In this document: positions 1 to 7,091 of the stretch, piece after piece
Numbering within the stretch: position 1 is the first letter of the stretch
Layout of the letters: each line of letters begins with the position of its first letter
Source: Bacteroidales bacterium UBA3808
GTDB taxonomy: Bacteria > Bacteroidota > Bacteroidia > Bacteroidales > Paludibacteraceae
Length of the DNA stretch: 13,443 bases
Direction of reading: 5' to 3'
NCBI GenBank assembly: GCA_002369075.1
Contig: DFEG01000019.1
Location: 1 to 13,443, forward strand
Translations under genes and position numbers: made by a program
The notes under the pieces: generated by a model
Told to the model about the DNA's origin: nothing
The model's database searches: none
Seen by the model: the letters and a program-made list of their open reading frames with translations, nothing else

Positions 1-439
1 ACATACCGGTAGCTAACATCGGGTCGGCGACGATGAGGGTCTTGCCCTCTATCGACGGGGCTGCCAGATACTCCGCTACGATCTCCAGCTGCTCCTCGCC
101 ATGCACGTTACGCCCCATCCGGCGGTAGGCGCTCAGAAAAGCGTTCTCCGCATGGTCAAAGATATTCAGGAATCCCTGGTGGAGCGGCATGCCGGCGCGC
201 AGGATAGTGGCTAATACCAGCGGCTCGGCGATGGTGTTGACCGTGGCTTTCGCCAGCGGCGTCTGCACCTCCGCCGGCTCATAGGTAAGCACCTTGCTCA
301 CCTCGATCGCCATGACCTCCCCTATCCGCTCTATATTACGGCGGAAACGGAGGCTGTCCTTCTGGATATCCACATCGCGGATCTCGCGCAGATACTGGCT
401 GAGCACACTATTGTGCTCGGAGAGATTGATTACTTTCAT
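1..439 (-). CDS. upp: Uracil phosphoribosyltransferase, N-terminal part (runs off left edge)
   Basis: Makes UMP from uracil and PRPP in the cytoplasm (pyrimidine salvage). The minus strand opens with ATG at 439 and stays open to the edge, giving 146 residues of a protein that is usually about 210-220 long. Visible marks are a basic N-terminal stretch (residues 28-37), the segment TILRAGMPLHQGF at 78-90 that is typical of Bacteroidota UPRTases, and the start of the PRPP-binding loop DPMLATGM at 139-146, where the window ends. The missing part should hold the rest of that loop and the uracil-binding C-terminus. It lies 19 bases downstream of the secreted coiled-coil gene on the same strand with no promoter or terminator between, so the two are probably cotranscribed. 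No Shine-Dalgarno is seen before the start. Assignment is from recognised family sequence and is firm. Confidence 0.93.
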   Translation of the reverse strand, partial: MKVINLSEHNSVLSQYLREIRDVDIQKDSLRFRRNIERIGEVMAIEVSKVLTYEPAEVQTPLAKATVNTIAEPLVLATILRAGMPLHQGFLNIFDHAENAFLSAYRRMGRNVHGEEQLEIVAEYLAAPSIEGKTLIVADPMLATGM

Positions 440-458
440 AGAACCGTTCTATTGGGGC

Positions 459-1100
459 TTACTGCATGTTTCTTGCTGCTTTCTGCTCCGCTTTGATGGT
501 AGCGGCGCGCTCCTTGTAGAGAGCCTCCAGCTGGGCTAATTCCAATGTTTTCTGCTGCGTCTCCTGGATGTAGGTCTGCAGTTTTGTCTGACCGTTCTGG
601 ATAGTAGTCTCCAGCTCGGCGATAGCGCGCTGGCGGTCCGCCACATCACGCAGCGAGTAGCCCAACTCCTTCTGCTGTTTCTCCAGTAACTGCAGGTAGC
701 TGTCACGGGTTTCCTGGTTCAGTTCTTTCTGCTTGTTGAGGGTCTTCTGCTGGCCTTCCACCACCTTCTGCATCGATTTCAGTTCGCTTTCCTCCTTGGC
801 ATAGATCTTCTTCATGGAAGCGACCATTTTCGTAGCGTCCTTCAGTGAGTTGTCCATCTCTTTGGCATGTGCCAGCTCCGCCTTCAGCTCCGCCTTGGCG
901 GCCTTCAGCTCGTCTTCGTTCTTATCCAGACTCTGAGCTACCACCTCCAAGGCGGCGCGGTACATCGTCGGCTCGCTGAGGTACAAAGTACGCAGGGAAT
1001 CGATCTTCGTTTCTGCTATCCGGATAGATAGCGGAGTTACATGCTGTGCCATTGCGCTCATACTCAGAACCGCAAAAGCCATTAATACGATTTTCTTCAT
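459..1100 (-). CDS. Secreted coiled-coil protein of unknown function
   Basis: 213 residues. Residues 1-18 form a Sec signal peptide (two Lys, a hydrophobic stretch, then SAMA before Q19), with no lipobox cysteine, so a soluble periplasmic or envelope-associated product is expected. From about residue 55 to 210 the sequence is almost entirely Lys/Glu/Gln/Ala/Leu with heptad-like spacing, which points to a long coiled coil; no enzymatic motif is visible. I do not recognise a named family. It is the first gene after the minus-strand promoter at 1147-1177 and is followed by upp after 19 bases. The link with upp may be transcriptional only. Its leader would be about 40 bases. Coiled-coil adaptors of envelope machines (tripartite-pump-like or gliding/secretion accessory proteins) are possible relatives, but this is a guess. 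Confidence 0.85.
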   Translation of the reverse strand: MKKIVLMAFAVLSMSAMAQHVTPLSIRIAETKIDSLRTLYLSEPTMYRAALEVVAQSLDKNEDELKAAKAELKAELAHAKEMDNSLKDATKMVASMKKIYAKEESELKSMQKVVEGQQKTLNKQKELNQETRDSYLQLLEKQQKELGYSLRDVADRQRAIAELETTIQNGQTKLQTYIQETQQKTLELAQLEALYKERAATIKAEQKAARNMQ

Positions 1101-1146
1101 ATCCGTAAAAATTTATTATATGGTACTTATTCTCAAAAAAACAGTG

Positions 1147-1177
1147 CAAAGTTACATAATTTTTTGTACATATGCAA
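1147..1177 (-). promoter_or_regulatory. Bacteroidota-type promoter for the coiled-coil/upp operon
   Basis: Reading the minus strand, TTG (1175-1177) is followed after exactly 20 bases by TAACTTTG (1147-1154). This fits the Bacteroidota sigma-ABfr consensus of a TTG-type -33 box and TAnnTTTG at -7. Transcription would start near 1140, about 40 bases before the ATG at 1100. Its -33 box lies inside the span of the plus-strand promoter at 1163-1194. Confidence 0.75.
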
Positions 1178-1194
1178 GTTTTTTTGTATCTTTG
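1163..1194 (+). promoter_or_regulatory. Bacteroidota-type promoter for the DUF5063/exonuclease operon
   Basis: TTTG at 1163-1166 and TATCTTTG at 1187-1194 are separated by 20 bases, matching the Bacteroidota -33/-7 consensus. The start of transcription would fall near 1200, leaving a leader of under 20 bases before the ATG at 1218. This favours 1218 over the in-frame upstream ATG at 1164, which lies upstream of the predicted transcript. The promoter is divergent from, and interleaved with, the one at 1147-1177. Confidence 0.75.
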
Positions 1195-1217
1195 CACGAT
1201 TTTTTAGTTTATTTGGT

Positions 1218-1733
1218 ATGAAAAAGTTCATTTATGAGGATAGTACCATTGCTTTCGTGACGGTTGCTGCACAGGCGTGCCTGCTCATGGAGCAGACGGC
1301 GGAGCATGAGCGCAACGAGTGGCGCGAGCAGATGTTACGGCTTCTGCCGGTTTTATATCTCAGGACACGTCTGTTAGAGCCGCAAGGCACCCTGATGGAG
1401 GACGAGCCGCAGCGGTTTGTGACCGAGGAGGACTATAATTTCGTCCTCGCCGGCATCCGTAACCTGCTGGGGTCGGATGATGCCTATCTTGACATCTTCG
1501 TGGACCAGGGCGTCTATACCGATGAGATTCAGACGGCTTATATCTCCGAGGGGCTGGCGGACATCTACCAGGAGCTCAAGGACCTTGCCGCCGCTTTCCG
1601 GACGGGAGATGAGCCGGTCATGAACGACGCCGTTGTCCTCTGCCGCGAGGCGTTCGACGCCAATTGGGGCATCAAACTGATCTCCGTCATGAAAGCCCTG
1701 CACGCCATCAATGACGATGCCTATAATTCGTAA
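1218..1733 (+). CDS. DUF5063 domain-containing protein
   Basis: 171 residues, cytoplasmic (no signal peptide or membrane segment), mainly helical by composition. The N-terminus MKKFIYEDSTIAFVTVAAQ and the central stretch around residues 77-117 (EEDYNFVLAGIRNLLGSDD, then a segment ending SEGLADIYQELKDL) match what I recall of the Bacteroidota family DUF5063, whose function is unknown; the usual length is about 170-180. The start at 1218 is chosen over an upstream in-frame ATG at 1164 because the likely promoter lies between them. The exonuclease gene follows 23 bases after its stop with no terminator, so the two form an operon; in Bacteroides this family is likewise found beside that exonuclease (from memory). 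A joint role in nucleic-acid processing is an inference from this pairing alone. Confidence 0.85.
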   Translation: MKKFIYEDSTIAFVTVAAQACLLMEQTAEHERNEWREQMLRLLPVLYLRTRLLEPQGTLMEDEPQRFVTEEDYNFVLAGIRNLLGSDDAYLDIFVDQGVYTDEIQTAYISEGLADIYQELKDLAAAFRTGDEPVMNDAVVLCREAFDANWGIKLISVMKALHAINDDAYNS

Positions 1734-1756
1734 TTTTTTCACTTTTCATTTTTCAT
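1726..1756 (+). repeat. AT-rich quasi-tandem junction sequence
   Basis: The end of the DUF5063 gene and the 23-base gap after it contain ATTCGTAATTTT (1726-1737, spanning the stop codon) followed by the near-repeats ACTTTTCATT and TTTCATTTG. The word ATTCGTAATTTT recurs at 6238-6249, at an unrelated gene junction. It abuts the TTG start of the next gene. Confidence 0.5.
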
Positions 1757-2569
1757 TTGTATTACCAGACTCATCATATCAGTAAGGAGCTGCTCCAATG
1801 GATGCCGGTTCAGGCGTTTGAAGGCGAGGTGGTCGTAGTCGATAAGCCGGAGATGGTAGCCGGAGCGGTAGCGTACCTCCGTACCCAGAAGCAGGTCGGG
1901 GTCGATACCGAGTCACGCCCTTCTTTCCGTCGCGGGATCCATTACCCCACGGCGTTGGTACAGATAGCGTCCCATGAGCGGTGCTACCTTTTCAGGCTGA
2001 CACATATCGGCATGCCGCAGGAGCTGGCGGATTTCTTCGCCGACCCCGAGGTCTGCAAGGTCGGTCTCGCTTTCCGCGATGACATCAACGGTCTGCGCCG
2101 CCGCCGTGAGTTCGTCCCCGCCAACTGTATCGACATCCAGAAACTCGTACCCCAGTACGGCATCCTCGACTTGGGGTTGCAGAAGATCTACGCCATCTGT
2201 TTCGGCCGCAAGATATCCAAGTCACAGCAGCTGACCAACTGGGAGAACACCCACCTCACGCCGGAGCAGGCTCGTTACGCCGCGACGGACGCGTGGGCGA
2301 CACTCCTTATCTACGAGGATCTGCTGTCCCACGAGCCGCTACCGCAACAGGAGGTCGTCTCTCTCCAGCGCGAGGAGAAAGAGCGGCTCATCGAGCACCA
2401 GCAGCAGATACAGGACCGGCGGCTCATCGAGCAGGGCATCACTCCGCCGCCGCATCTGACATTGGAAGAGCGCGAAGCGCACCAGGCGGAGAAGAGACGC
2501 GAGGCGCGCAAACGCAAACGACACCGTGTCGCGGCGGCGAAGCGAACCGCGTCCGGCAAGAAGAAGTAA
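1757..2569 (+). CDS. 3'-5' exonuclease, RNase D / DnaQ-like DEDDy superfamily
   Basis: 270 residues, cytoplasmic; hydrolyses nucleic acid 3' ends with two metal ions. The DNA_pol_A_exo1-type fold covers about residues 25-190. Exo I is the DTE motif (D50, E52), exo II is in KVGLAFRDDINGL (D109 likely), and exo III is YAATD (Y174, D178), so all four acidic residues and the tyrosine are present. Residues 195-270 form a Lys/Arg/Glu-rich tail that looks disordered and nucleic-acid binding; it is longer than I expect for the family. The start chosen is TTG at 1757, because Bacteroides relatives as I recall them begin with a similar (M-Y-Q-T...) segment; the first in-frame ATG is 1802 (residue 16) and would still keep the catalytic domain. 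Second gene of the DUF5063 operon. Whether the substrate is RNA or DNA cannot be told from sequence. Confidence 0.88.
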   Translation: MYYQTHHISKELLQWMPVQAFEGEVVVVDKPEMVAGAVAYLRTQKQVGVDTESRPSFRRGIHYPTALVQIASHERCYLFRLTHIGMPQELADFFADPEVCKVGLAFRDDINGLRRRREFVPANCIDIQKLVPQYGILDLGLQKIYAICFGRKISKSQQLTNWENTHLTPEQARYAATDAWATLLIYEDLLSHEPLPQQEVVSLQREEKERLIEHQQQIQDRRLIEQGITPPPHLTLEEREAHQAEKRREARKRKRHRVAAAKRTASGKKK

Positions 2570-2573
2570 CAAC

Positions 2574-2613
2574 ATACAAACAACCCCGCCTTTCACAGCG
2601 GGGTTGTTTGTAT
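2574..2613. terminator. Bidirectional intrinsic terminator between convergent genes
   Basis: ATACAAACAACCCCGC (2574-2589) pairs perfectly over 16 bp with 2598-2613, around an 8-base loop. The GC core lies next to the loop and the outer stem is A/T-rich in both directions, so it can end the exonuclease operon (stop at 2569) and the minus-strand gene (stop at 2631). Confidence 0.88.
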
Positions 2614-2630
2614 TATGCCGGGCATGTTCC

Positions 2631-5249
2631 TTAACGGACCATTGCGCCAAGTACGTTATAGGTCTTGCCGTTCTTCTCGATGAGCAGCATGCCGTTGCGG
2701 AGAACCTTCACCGCCTTAGCGTCCGCTGCCGTGTTGCCGATCGCGGTACTGCCGTTCGCTTGAATATAGAAGAAGCCTTCATACCATCCTTCGCCACCCA
2801 GGCCATCCGGACGGAAGTAGATGGTCACGTTGCCTGCGTGAGCGGCATCTACCGTGTAGGCATTGTCCATACCATCGGGGAACCAGGTCTTGAGAGCATC
2901 GTTCTCAACAGCTACGACTTTTATCTCCTGGCCCTCGGTGAGAGTAGTATTCAGCATATACTCGCCTTCTGCACCCGGGTTAGCGGCAAACAGCACGTCC
3001 TCGCTCAGGCTCTCTACAGACCAAGGATTACCAATCAGGTAGTAACCGTTAGCCAGTGTCGGTTCAATAACCGGCTGTTTCGGAGCGATATAGATATGTC
3101 CGCTCAGGGCAGTCCACTCGGTGTAGGCTTCCGGACGGAAATAAACCGTTGCCTCGCCCAGACTCTCTGCGGGAACACCGTAGTTCTCTGCGCCGTACCA
3201 TGTTTGGGCTGCGTCATTCTCGACATAAGCCACCTTGAGGGTGTCGCCTGCAGCAAAGGTCACATCGAGTTTGAACTCACCTTCCTGGTCACCGTTCGCC
3301 ACGAACAGGTAGTCATCAGAAGGAGTCCAGTCATTGAAGTTACCCAGGAGGTAGTATCCGTTCGCATGTACAGGCACATAAGCATCGCCCTCTGCCAGGA
3401 TGCCGGAGAGTTGGAGTGTAGTACCACTGGCGGCAAGCGTATAGACATGTCCCTCTGTGACAGACACTTTCTTAGCCACATAGACATACTCTGTTACCTC
3501 TGCATTCTCGGTGAGGATGGTAAATTCGCCCTCAATCTTGGTTGCGATATCAGCCTGATCAAAGACAATGAGGTCTTTGCTGTCATTCTGGTTATGTACG
3601 CAGCTAACTATCTCGGATTTGTTATCTTCCGGATCAACGCGTACAGTGTTGCTACTCTGGTGACGATAATAGAGTGTGATCACTGCATCTTTCTTTGCAG
3701 TCAGGATAAGCGGCGTGCTGCCGGCTTTCTCTGCTCCATTCAGATTCTCAGCATTGGGATAACCATTTGTACGGACGGTGATTGCGTGTGTAAACTCCTC
3801 TTCGCCGGCAGTAAAGGACTGCGTCTTCAGCGAGGTAGCATATACGCTCTTGATGTTGAGCAAGTGATTGTCCATATAGACGGTATTCGCCTCCAGAGGA
3901 GTCTCTGCGTTGGCTTTCCAGAGCTGGCTGTACTCATACACCTTGACGGGCTCGCACCAGCTGTAGTTATCCCATGCGTTTACGAAGAAGAGTCCGCAGT
4001 CTGCGATCTTCATACTGGCAGTCTTGTTCCAGATCAGTTCGTCATTCCAAGCCGGCTCAGCCTCGTTAGCAAAGCGAACGAAGATGACGGAGTCTGCTTT
4101 CGCGTTGATCTTGGCGGTGAGGGTGTCGCCTTCGCCAGCGAATACCGACCAAGCGCCTTCCGCCTCTTCGCCCCATGCCCAGCAACCGAGCACGGCATTG
4201 TCCGTAGTCCATACGCCCGGAACGAGTTTCAGGTCTTTTACTACGATCGGGCCGATGATCGGCGCGTTCGGAGCAATATAGATATATCCGCCGAAATCAC
4301 TCCAGTCCGCGTTGCCGGCAGGACGGAAATAGATATCCTTCTCGCCTGCGTAATCAGGGGTAACGCTAAACTCATTACCTTCGCCATCGGGATACCATGT
4401 CTGTATGCTACCTTGCACGCCTAACACTTTGAGAGTCTCGCCTGCTGTCAGCGTGGTGGTAATCTTATACTCGCCCGGTACTTCCGTAGCAGCGAACTTG
4501 TTAGCCTCAGCAGCCACCCAACCCCTCGGGTCACCTACGAGGTAATAGTTGATCTCGGGATCCGGTTCATCGGTTGCTTGAGGGAAAGTGATAGCCAGTG
4601 TGTTTGTCTCGAATGTCCAAGTGAAGGTGTATTCTCCGCTGGCATCAGCCGCCAGACTCAGATTGCCATTGCCGCTGTTAATAACATACGAGTTGTTCTC
4701 ACGGGTGAAAGCAGAGCCATTGGAGGTCCAGTTACCTTCCCCTCCGATACGCATACCGAACGAATAACTACCCTTAGCCAGTGTGATGGCAAGAGAGGCA
4801 GTCGCTTGGTCATCGGCAACAGTGAACTCAGCCGTATTAGTCCACGTACCGGTGAAATTACCATGCATCATAATGGAAGGAAGCAGGTTTGAATCTCCTT
4901 TTTTCTCAGCCGTTGCGTTTACAGCCTTACTTTCGCCGGCGTCAAACGTAATGGTGATGTCGTAAATACCGGCAGCCGGAATCGATAGTTCATAGTCTTG
5001 TGCAGGATAAGCCACAGTCCAACCATGGTCTTCGCATACCTTAAACTTGATAGTGCATTTAAACAGTTCTACGCCAGTCTTGACAAACTGATAAGTAGAA
5101 CCTTCCACCAACGTCATGTCGTTGGCTGCAGAAGTGGGAGACCAGGACATTCCGAAAACTGCTTCAGAATCACCTGCAACCGTGTAGGTTGTGGCAAACG
5201 TAGATACGCATACCAGCGCAGCTACGAATAAAGAGAAAATCTTTCTCAT
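2631..5249 (-). CDS. Large secreted multi-module carbohydrate-binding-like protein with T9SS-like C-terminus
   Basis: 872 residues. Signal peptide at about 1-20. Modules in order: 21-113 and 122-222, beta-sandwich-like stretches; 233-327, a YYLxGxxxxW unit; 335-432, a W-rich module resembling CBM26-type starch-binding modules (the GCWAW stretch and a VFVRF-like strand); 455-620, a jelly-roll-like segment; 629-723 and 733-831, two more YYLxGNxxxW units. The three YYLxG units share a TL.AG..LKV core, a TWYPDG/TWFPDG turn, an IYFRP strand and a closing YIYIA/FYIQA strand, like the SusE/SusF type starch-binding folds. Residues 840-872 end in a short KVLRNGMLLIEKNGKTYN tail of the kind seen at the C-termini of secreted Bacteroidales proteins, likely a T9SS sorting signal. 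No catalytic domain is recognised, so a surface or released glycan-binding role is inferred. It has its own promoter (5310-5340) and terminator. Confidence 0.85.
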   Translation of the reverse strand: MRKIFSLFVAALVCVSTFATTYTVAGDSEAVFGMSWSPTSAANDMTLVEGSTYQFVKTGVELFKCTIKFKVCEDHGWTVAYPAQDYELSIPAAGIYDITITFDAGESKAVNATAEKKGDSNLLPSIMMHGNFTGTWTNTAEFTVADDQATASLAITLAKGSYSFGMRIGGEGNWTSNGSAFTRENNSYVINSGNGNLSLAADASGEYTFTWTFETNTLAITFPQATDEPDPEINYYLVGDPRGWVAAEANKFAATEVPGEYKITTTLTAGETLKVLGVQGSIQTWYPDGEGNEFSVTPDYAGEKDIYFRPAGNADWSDFGGYIYIAPNAPIIGPIVVKDLKLVPGVWTTDNAVLGCWAWGEEAEGAWSVFAGEGDTLTAKINAKADSVIFVRFANEAEPAWNDELIWNKTASMKIADCGLFFVNAWDNYSWCEPVKVYEYSQLWKANAETPLEANTVYMDNHLLNIKSVYATSLKTQSFTAGEEEFTHAITVRTNGYPNAENLNGAEKAGSTPLILTAKKDAVITLYYRHQSSNTVRVDPEDNKSEIVSCVHNQNDSKDLIVFDQADIATKIEGEFTILTENAEVTEYVYVAKKVSVTEGHVYTLAASGTTLQLSGILAEGDAYVPVHANGYYLLGNFNDWTPSDDYLFVANGDQEGEFKLDVTFAAGDTLKVAYVENDAAQTWYGAENYGVPAESLGEATVYFRPEAYTEWTALSGHIYIAPKQPVIEPTLANGYYLIGNPWSVESLSEDVLFAANPGAEGEYMLNTTLTEGQEIKVVAVENDALKTWFPDGMDNAYTVDAAHAGNVTIYFRPDGLGGEGWYEGFFYIQANGSTAIGNTAADAKAVKVLRNGMLLIEKNGKTYNVLGAMVR

Positions 5250-5309
5250 GATTGTTAGATTTTAAGTTAATTGTTTCAGTTGACCAGACGATAATGTCTT
5301 TTTCGCCTG

Positions 5310-5340
5310 CAAAAGTACTGCTTTTTTTTGATATATGCAA
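5310..5340 (-). promoter_or_regulatory. Bacteroidota-type promoter for the 872-residue secreted protein
   Basis: On the minus strand TTG (5338-5340) and TACTTTTG (5310-5317) are spaced by exactly 20 bases, matching the -33/-7 consensus. Predicted start near 5303 leaves a leader of about 55 bases before the ATG at 5249. The -33 box begins only 9 bases beyond the foot of the upstream operon's terminator hairpin (5350-5381), so the two transcription units are packed end to end. Confidence 0.78.
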
Positions 5341-5349
5341 GAGAAAAAT

Positions 5350-5381
5350 GCAAAAAAACGCCCCGAAGGACGTTTTTTTGC
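5350..5381 (-). terminator. Intrinsic terminator with UUCG loop, includes the first base of the DUF4861 stop codon
   Basis: The minus-strand RNA forms a 14-bp stem (5368-5381 with 5350-5363) capped by UUCG. One pair is G-U on the minus strand but would be a C-A mismatch on the plus strand, which shows the direction. The T7 run is inside the stem and a further T-rich stretch follows. The outermost pair uses the first base of the TAG stop codon (5381-5383), so the gene ends as the hairpin begins. Confidence 0.85.
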
Positions 5382-6232
5382 TATTTCTCTGTTTTTTCCT
5401 GCCACTCGGACCAAGTTGCACCGAAGTAGTAGGTCAGCGTGTCGCCCATCGTATAGGGTTTGACGGCGATGAGGTTGCCGTCCTGTATGTCGGTGACGGT
5501 CGCCTCCGGCGTGCGGACGGTGATATAGATCCGTCCCTGCGAGGTGGAGCCGTTATAGGCATAGTTCATCTGCGCCGCCGTCTTGTCGCTCAAGGCGTCC
5601 TCCTCGTAGAAGACCGTACCGAGCGCGTCATAGACCTCGAAATGGTCAATCGTGTCGTGCATATAGATGCCGCCGCCTACGAGTAACTCACCCGCATACT
5701 CGCCGTTCAGTACCACCTTGGCTTCGTTCATAGCGTTGCCTGCCTCGGCTGTGATGGTGACGGACTCTTGGAGGACGGATTCGCCGACCTGCAGGCTGTC
5801 GTACTCCAGGCGGAATACAAAGCGGTCGGGCGTCTGCTCGATGATTTCCCACCGGTCATACGGACCGCCGATCCATGTCTTGCCTTCCGCCAGCACGACG
5901 AGACCGCCGCAGCCGCAGGTGTGCCCCACCTTGTAGCAGTCCAGACCCTTGCCGTAGTTGATATGGTACGGTTTGCCGAGCACGTGCTCGCGGTAGTAGA
6001 AACTGTCCACCACCAGCTCGGGGCTCGCCTTGAGCCACAGATCGACACCGTTGGACGGGTTCTCCGCCGCCAGCGCCGGACCGTACATACGGAACGCCGC
6101 AAACTCGTTCTCCCACGCAAAATCATCCTTCCTCTCCGGCACGTAGCGCCCGTACACCTTCGGCTGCACCGCCTCTTTCTGACACGCACTGAGCACCAGT
6201 GCCATCATCGCAAATAATAGTATCTTTTTCAT
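5381..6232 (-). CDS. DUF4861 family lipoprotein
   Basis: 283 residues. Residues 1-17 are a lipoprotein signal with lipobox LSAC, so Cys17 should be acylated and the protein anchored in the envelope. The mature part shows what I recall of DUF4861: RKDDFAWEN at 34-42, AFRMYGPAL at 46-54, the region PYHINYGKGLDCYKVG at 88-103, a glycine-rich stretch with a Cys-Gly-Cys-Gly-Gly run at 106-110, and the closing YYFGATWSEW at 268-277. The family's reaction is not settled to my knowledge; members occur in Bacteroidota polysaccharide loci that deal with uronic acids. It is the last gene of the operon, 21 bases after the dehydrogenase, and that neighbour supports a role in uronate or pectin-derived sugar use (inference). 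The His104-Thr-Cys-Gly-Cys run could bind metal, which is speculation. Confidence 0.8.
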   Translation of the reverse strand: MKKILLFAMMALVLSACQKEAVQPKVYGRYVPERKDDFAWENEFAAFRMYGPALAAENPSNGVDLWLKASPELVVDSFYYREHVLGKPYHINYGKGLDCYKVGHTCGCGGLVVLAEGKTWIGGPYDRWEIIEQTPDRFVFRLEYDSLQVGESVLQESVTITAEAGNAMNEAKVVLNGEYAGELLVGGGIYMHDTIDHFEVYDALGTVFYEEDALSDKTAAQMNYAYNGSTSQGRIYITVRTPEATVTDIQDGNLIAVKPYTMGDTLTYYFGATWSEWQEKTEK

Positions 6233-6247
6233 TCGTAATTCGTAATT
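6231..6247. repeat. 7-base tandem ATTCGTA repeat at a start codon
   Basis: ATTCGTAATTCGTAATT, a 7-base unit in 2.4 copies, fills the junction between the dehydrogenase stop (6254) and the DUF4861 start (6232). On the coding strand the ATG start sits at the end of the repeat. The larger word ATTCGTAATTTT also occurs at 1726-1737. Confidence 0.6.
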
Positions 6248-6253
6248 TTCTAA

Positions 6254-7057
6254 TCACTTCGGTTGGCGGCCGATGTAGGCAAGAATACCGCCGTCCACAT
6301 AGAGTATCTGTCCGTTGACGGCATCGGAGGCGTGAGAGGCGAGGAAGACTGCCGGCGCACCGAGCTCGTCCGGTTGAAGCCATCTTCCCGCAGGGGTCTT
6401 GGCGCAGATGAAGGCGTCGAACGGATGACGGCTGCCGTCGGGCTGTGGCTCGCGCAGCGGAGCCGTCTGCGGCGTTGCTATATACCCCGGGCCGAGGCCG
6501 TTGCACTGGATATTGTACTCACCGTACTCGGAGCAGATGTTACGGGTCAGCATCTTCAGACCACCCTTGGCAGCGGCATAGGCGCTGACGGTCTCGCGTC
6601 CGAGCTCCGACATCATGGAGCAGATATTGATGATCTTGCCCTCGCGGCGCTCCATCATCTCCGGCAGCACCGCTGCAGCAACGATATAGGGAGCCACGAG
6701 GTCGATGTCGATCACCTGCTGGAACTCCTCCCGCTTCATCTCGTGCATCGGGATGCGCTTGATGATACCGGCGTTATTGACGAGGATGTGGATGGGGCCG
6801 ACCTCCCGGTGGATCTGCTCCACGAGCGCTTTGACCGCCACCTCGTCCGTCACGTCGCACACGTACCCGTACGCGTTCGTTATTCCTTCCGCGCGATAGA
6901 GCTCCATGGCTTTGTCTATAGCTTCCTGACTGCGGGCATTGAAGATGATGTTCTCCGCCCCGGCTTGCGCAAACGCCTTGGCGATGGCAAAACCGATACC
7001 GTAACATGCGCCCGTCACCCAGGCGTTCTTTCCTTCGAGACTAAATAAATTTTTCAT
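6254..7057 (-). CDS. Short-chain dehydrogenase, gluconate 5-dehydrogenase type (IdnO/KduD-like)
   Basis: 267 residues, cytoplasmic, classical SDR. The NAD(P)-binding motif TGACYGIG is at 15-22, NNAG at 94-97, the catalytic set Ser147, Tyr160 and Lys164 (YAAAK) is intact, and the GPGYI turn is at 189-193. The stretches INICSMMSELGRETVSAYAA and CNGLGPGYIATPQTAPL closely resemble Bacteroides proteins annotated gluconate 5-dehydrogenase. The likely reaction is NAD(P)-linked interconversion of a 5-keto (or diketo-deoxy) gluconate and its alcohol; KduD-type activity on 2-dehydro-3-deoxy-gluconate derivatives is equally possible, so no symbol is given. Start: ATG at 7057 (MKNLFSLEG) rather than the TTG at 7072. 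It lies between the outer-membrane protein gene (31-base gap) and the DUF4861 gene, suggesting a uronate-use role. No KduI or KDG kinase gene is present in the window. Confidence 0.9.
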   Translation of the reverse strand: MKNLFSLEGKNAWVTGACYGIGFAIAKAFAQAGAENIIFNARSQEAIDKAMELYRAEGITNAYGYVCDVTDEVAVKALVEQIHREVGPIHILVNNAGIIKRIPMHEMKREEFQQVIDIDLVAPYIVAAAVLPEMMERREGKIINICSMMSELGRETVSAYAAAKGGLKMLTRNICSEYGEYNIQCNGLGPGYIATPQTAPLREPQPDGSRHPFDAFICAKTPAGRWLQPDELGAPAVFLASHASDAVNGQILYVDGGILAYIGRQPK

Positions 7058-7069
7058 ATGCTTAAAAGT

Positions 7070-7091
7070 CAACTATCAAATATCAAATCTA
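7070..7091. repeat. Short quasi-tandem TATCAAA repeat at a gene junction
   Basis: CAACTATCAAATATCAAAT (from 7070) is built of near copies of a 7-base TATCAAA word. It fills the gap between the stop of the outer-membrane protein gene (7089) and the start of the dehydrogenase (7057). No function is shown. Confidence 0.45.

Noticed and set aside
1164..1217. Upstream ATG extension of the DUF5063 protein by 18 residues
   Set aside because: The extension overlaps the -7 box of the promoter that should transcribe the gene, and its Phe/Cys-rich translation is not part of the family as I recall it.
2615..2625. ATGCC-G-GGCAT palindrome beside the bidirectional terminator
   Set aside because: Five base pairs with a one-base loop is too short to call a site, and no second copy was seen.
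2526..4424. Long plus-strand open frame of 632 codons opposite the secreted multi-module gene
   Set aside because: It is antisense to a protein with a signal peptide, repeated modules and a sorting tail, and its own translation is Cys/Ile/Val-rich without any domain. It arises from the codon bias of the real gene.
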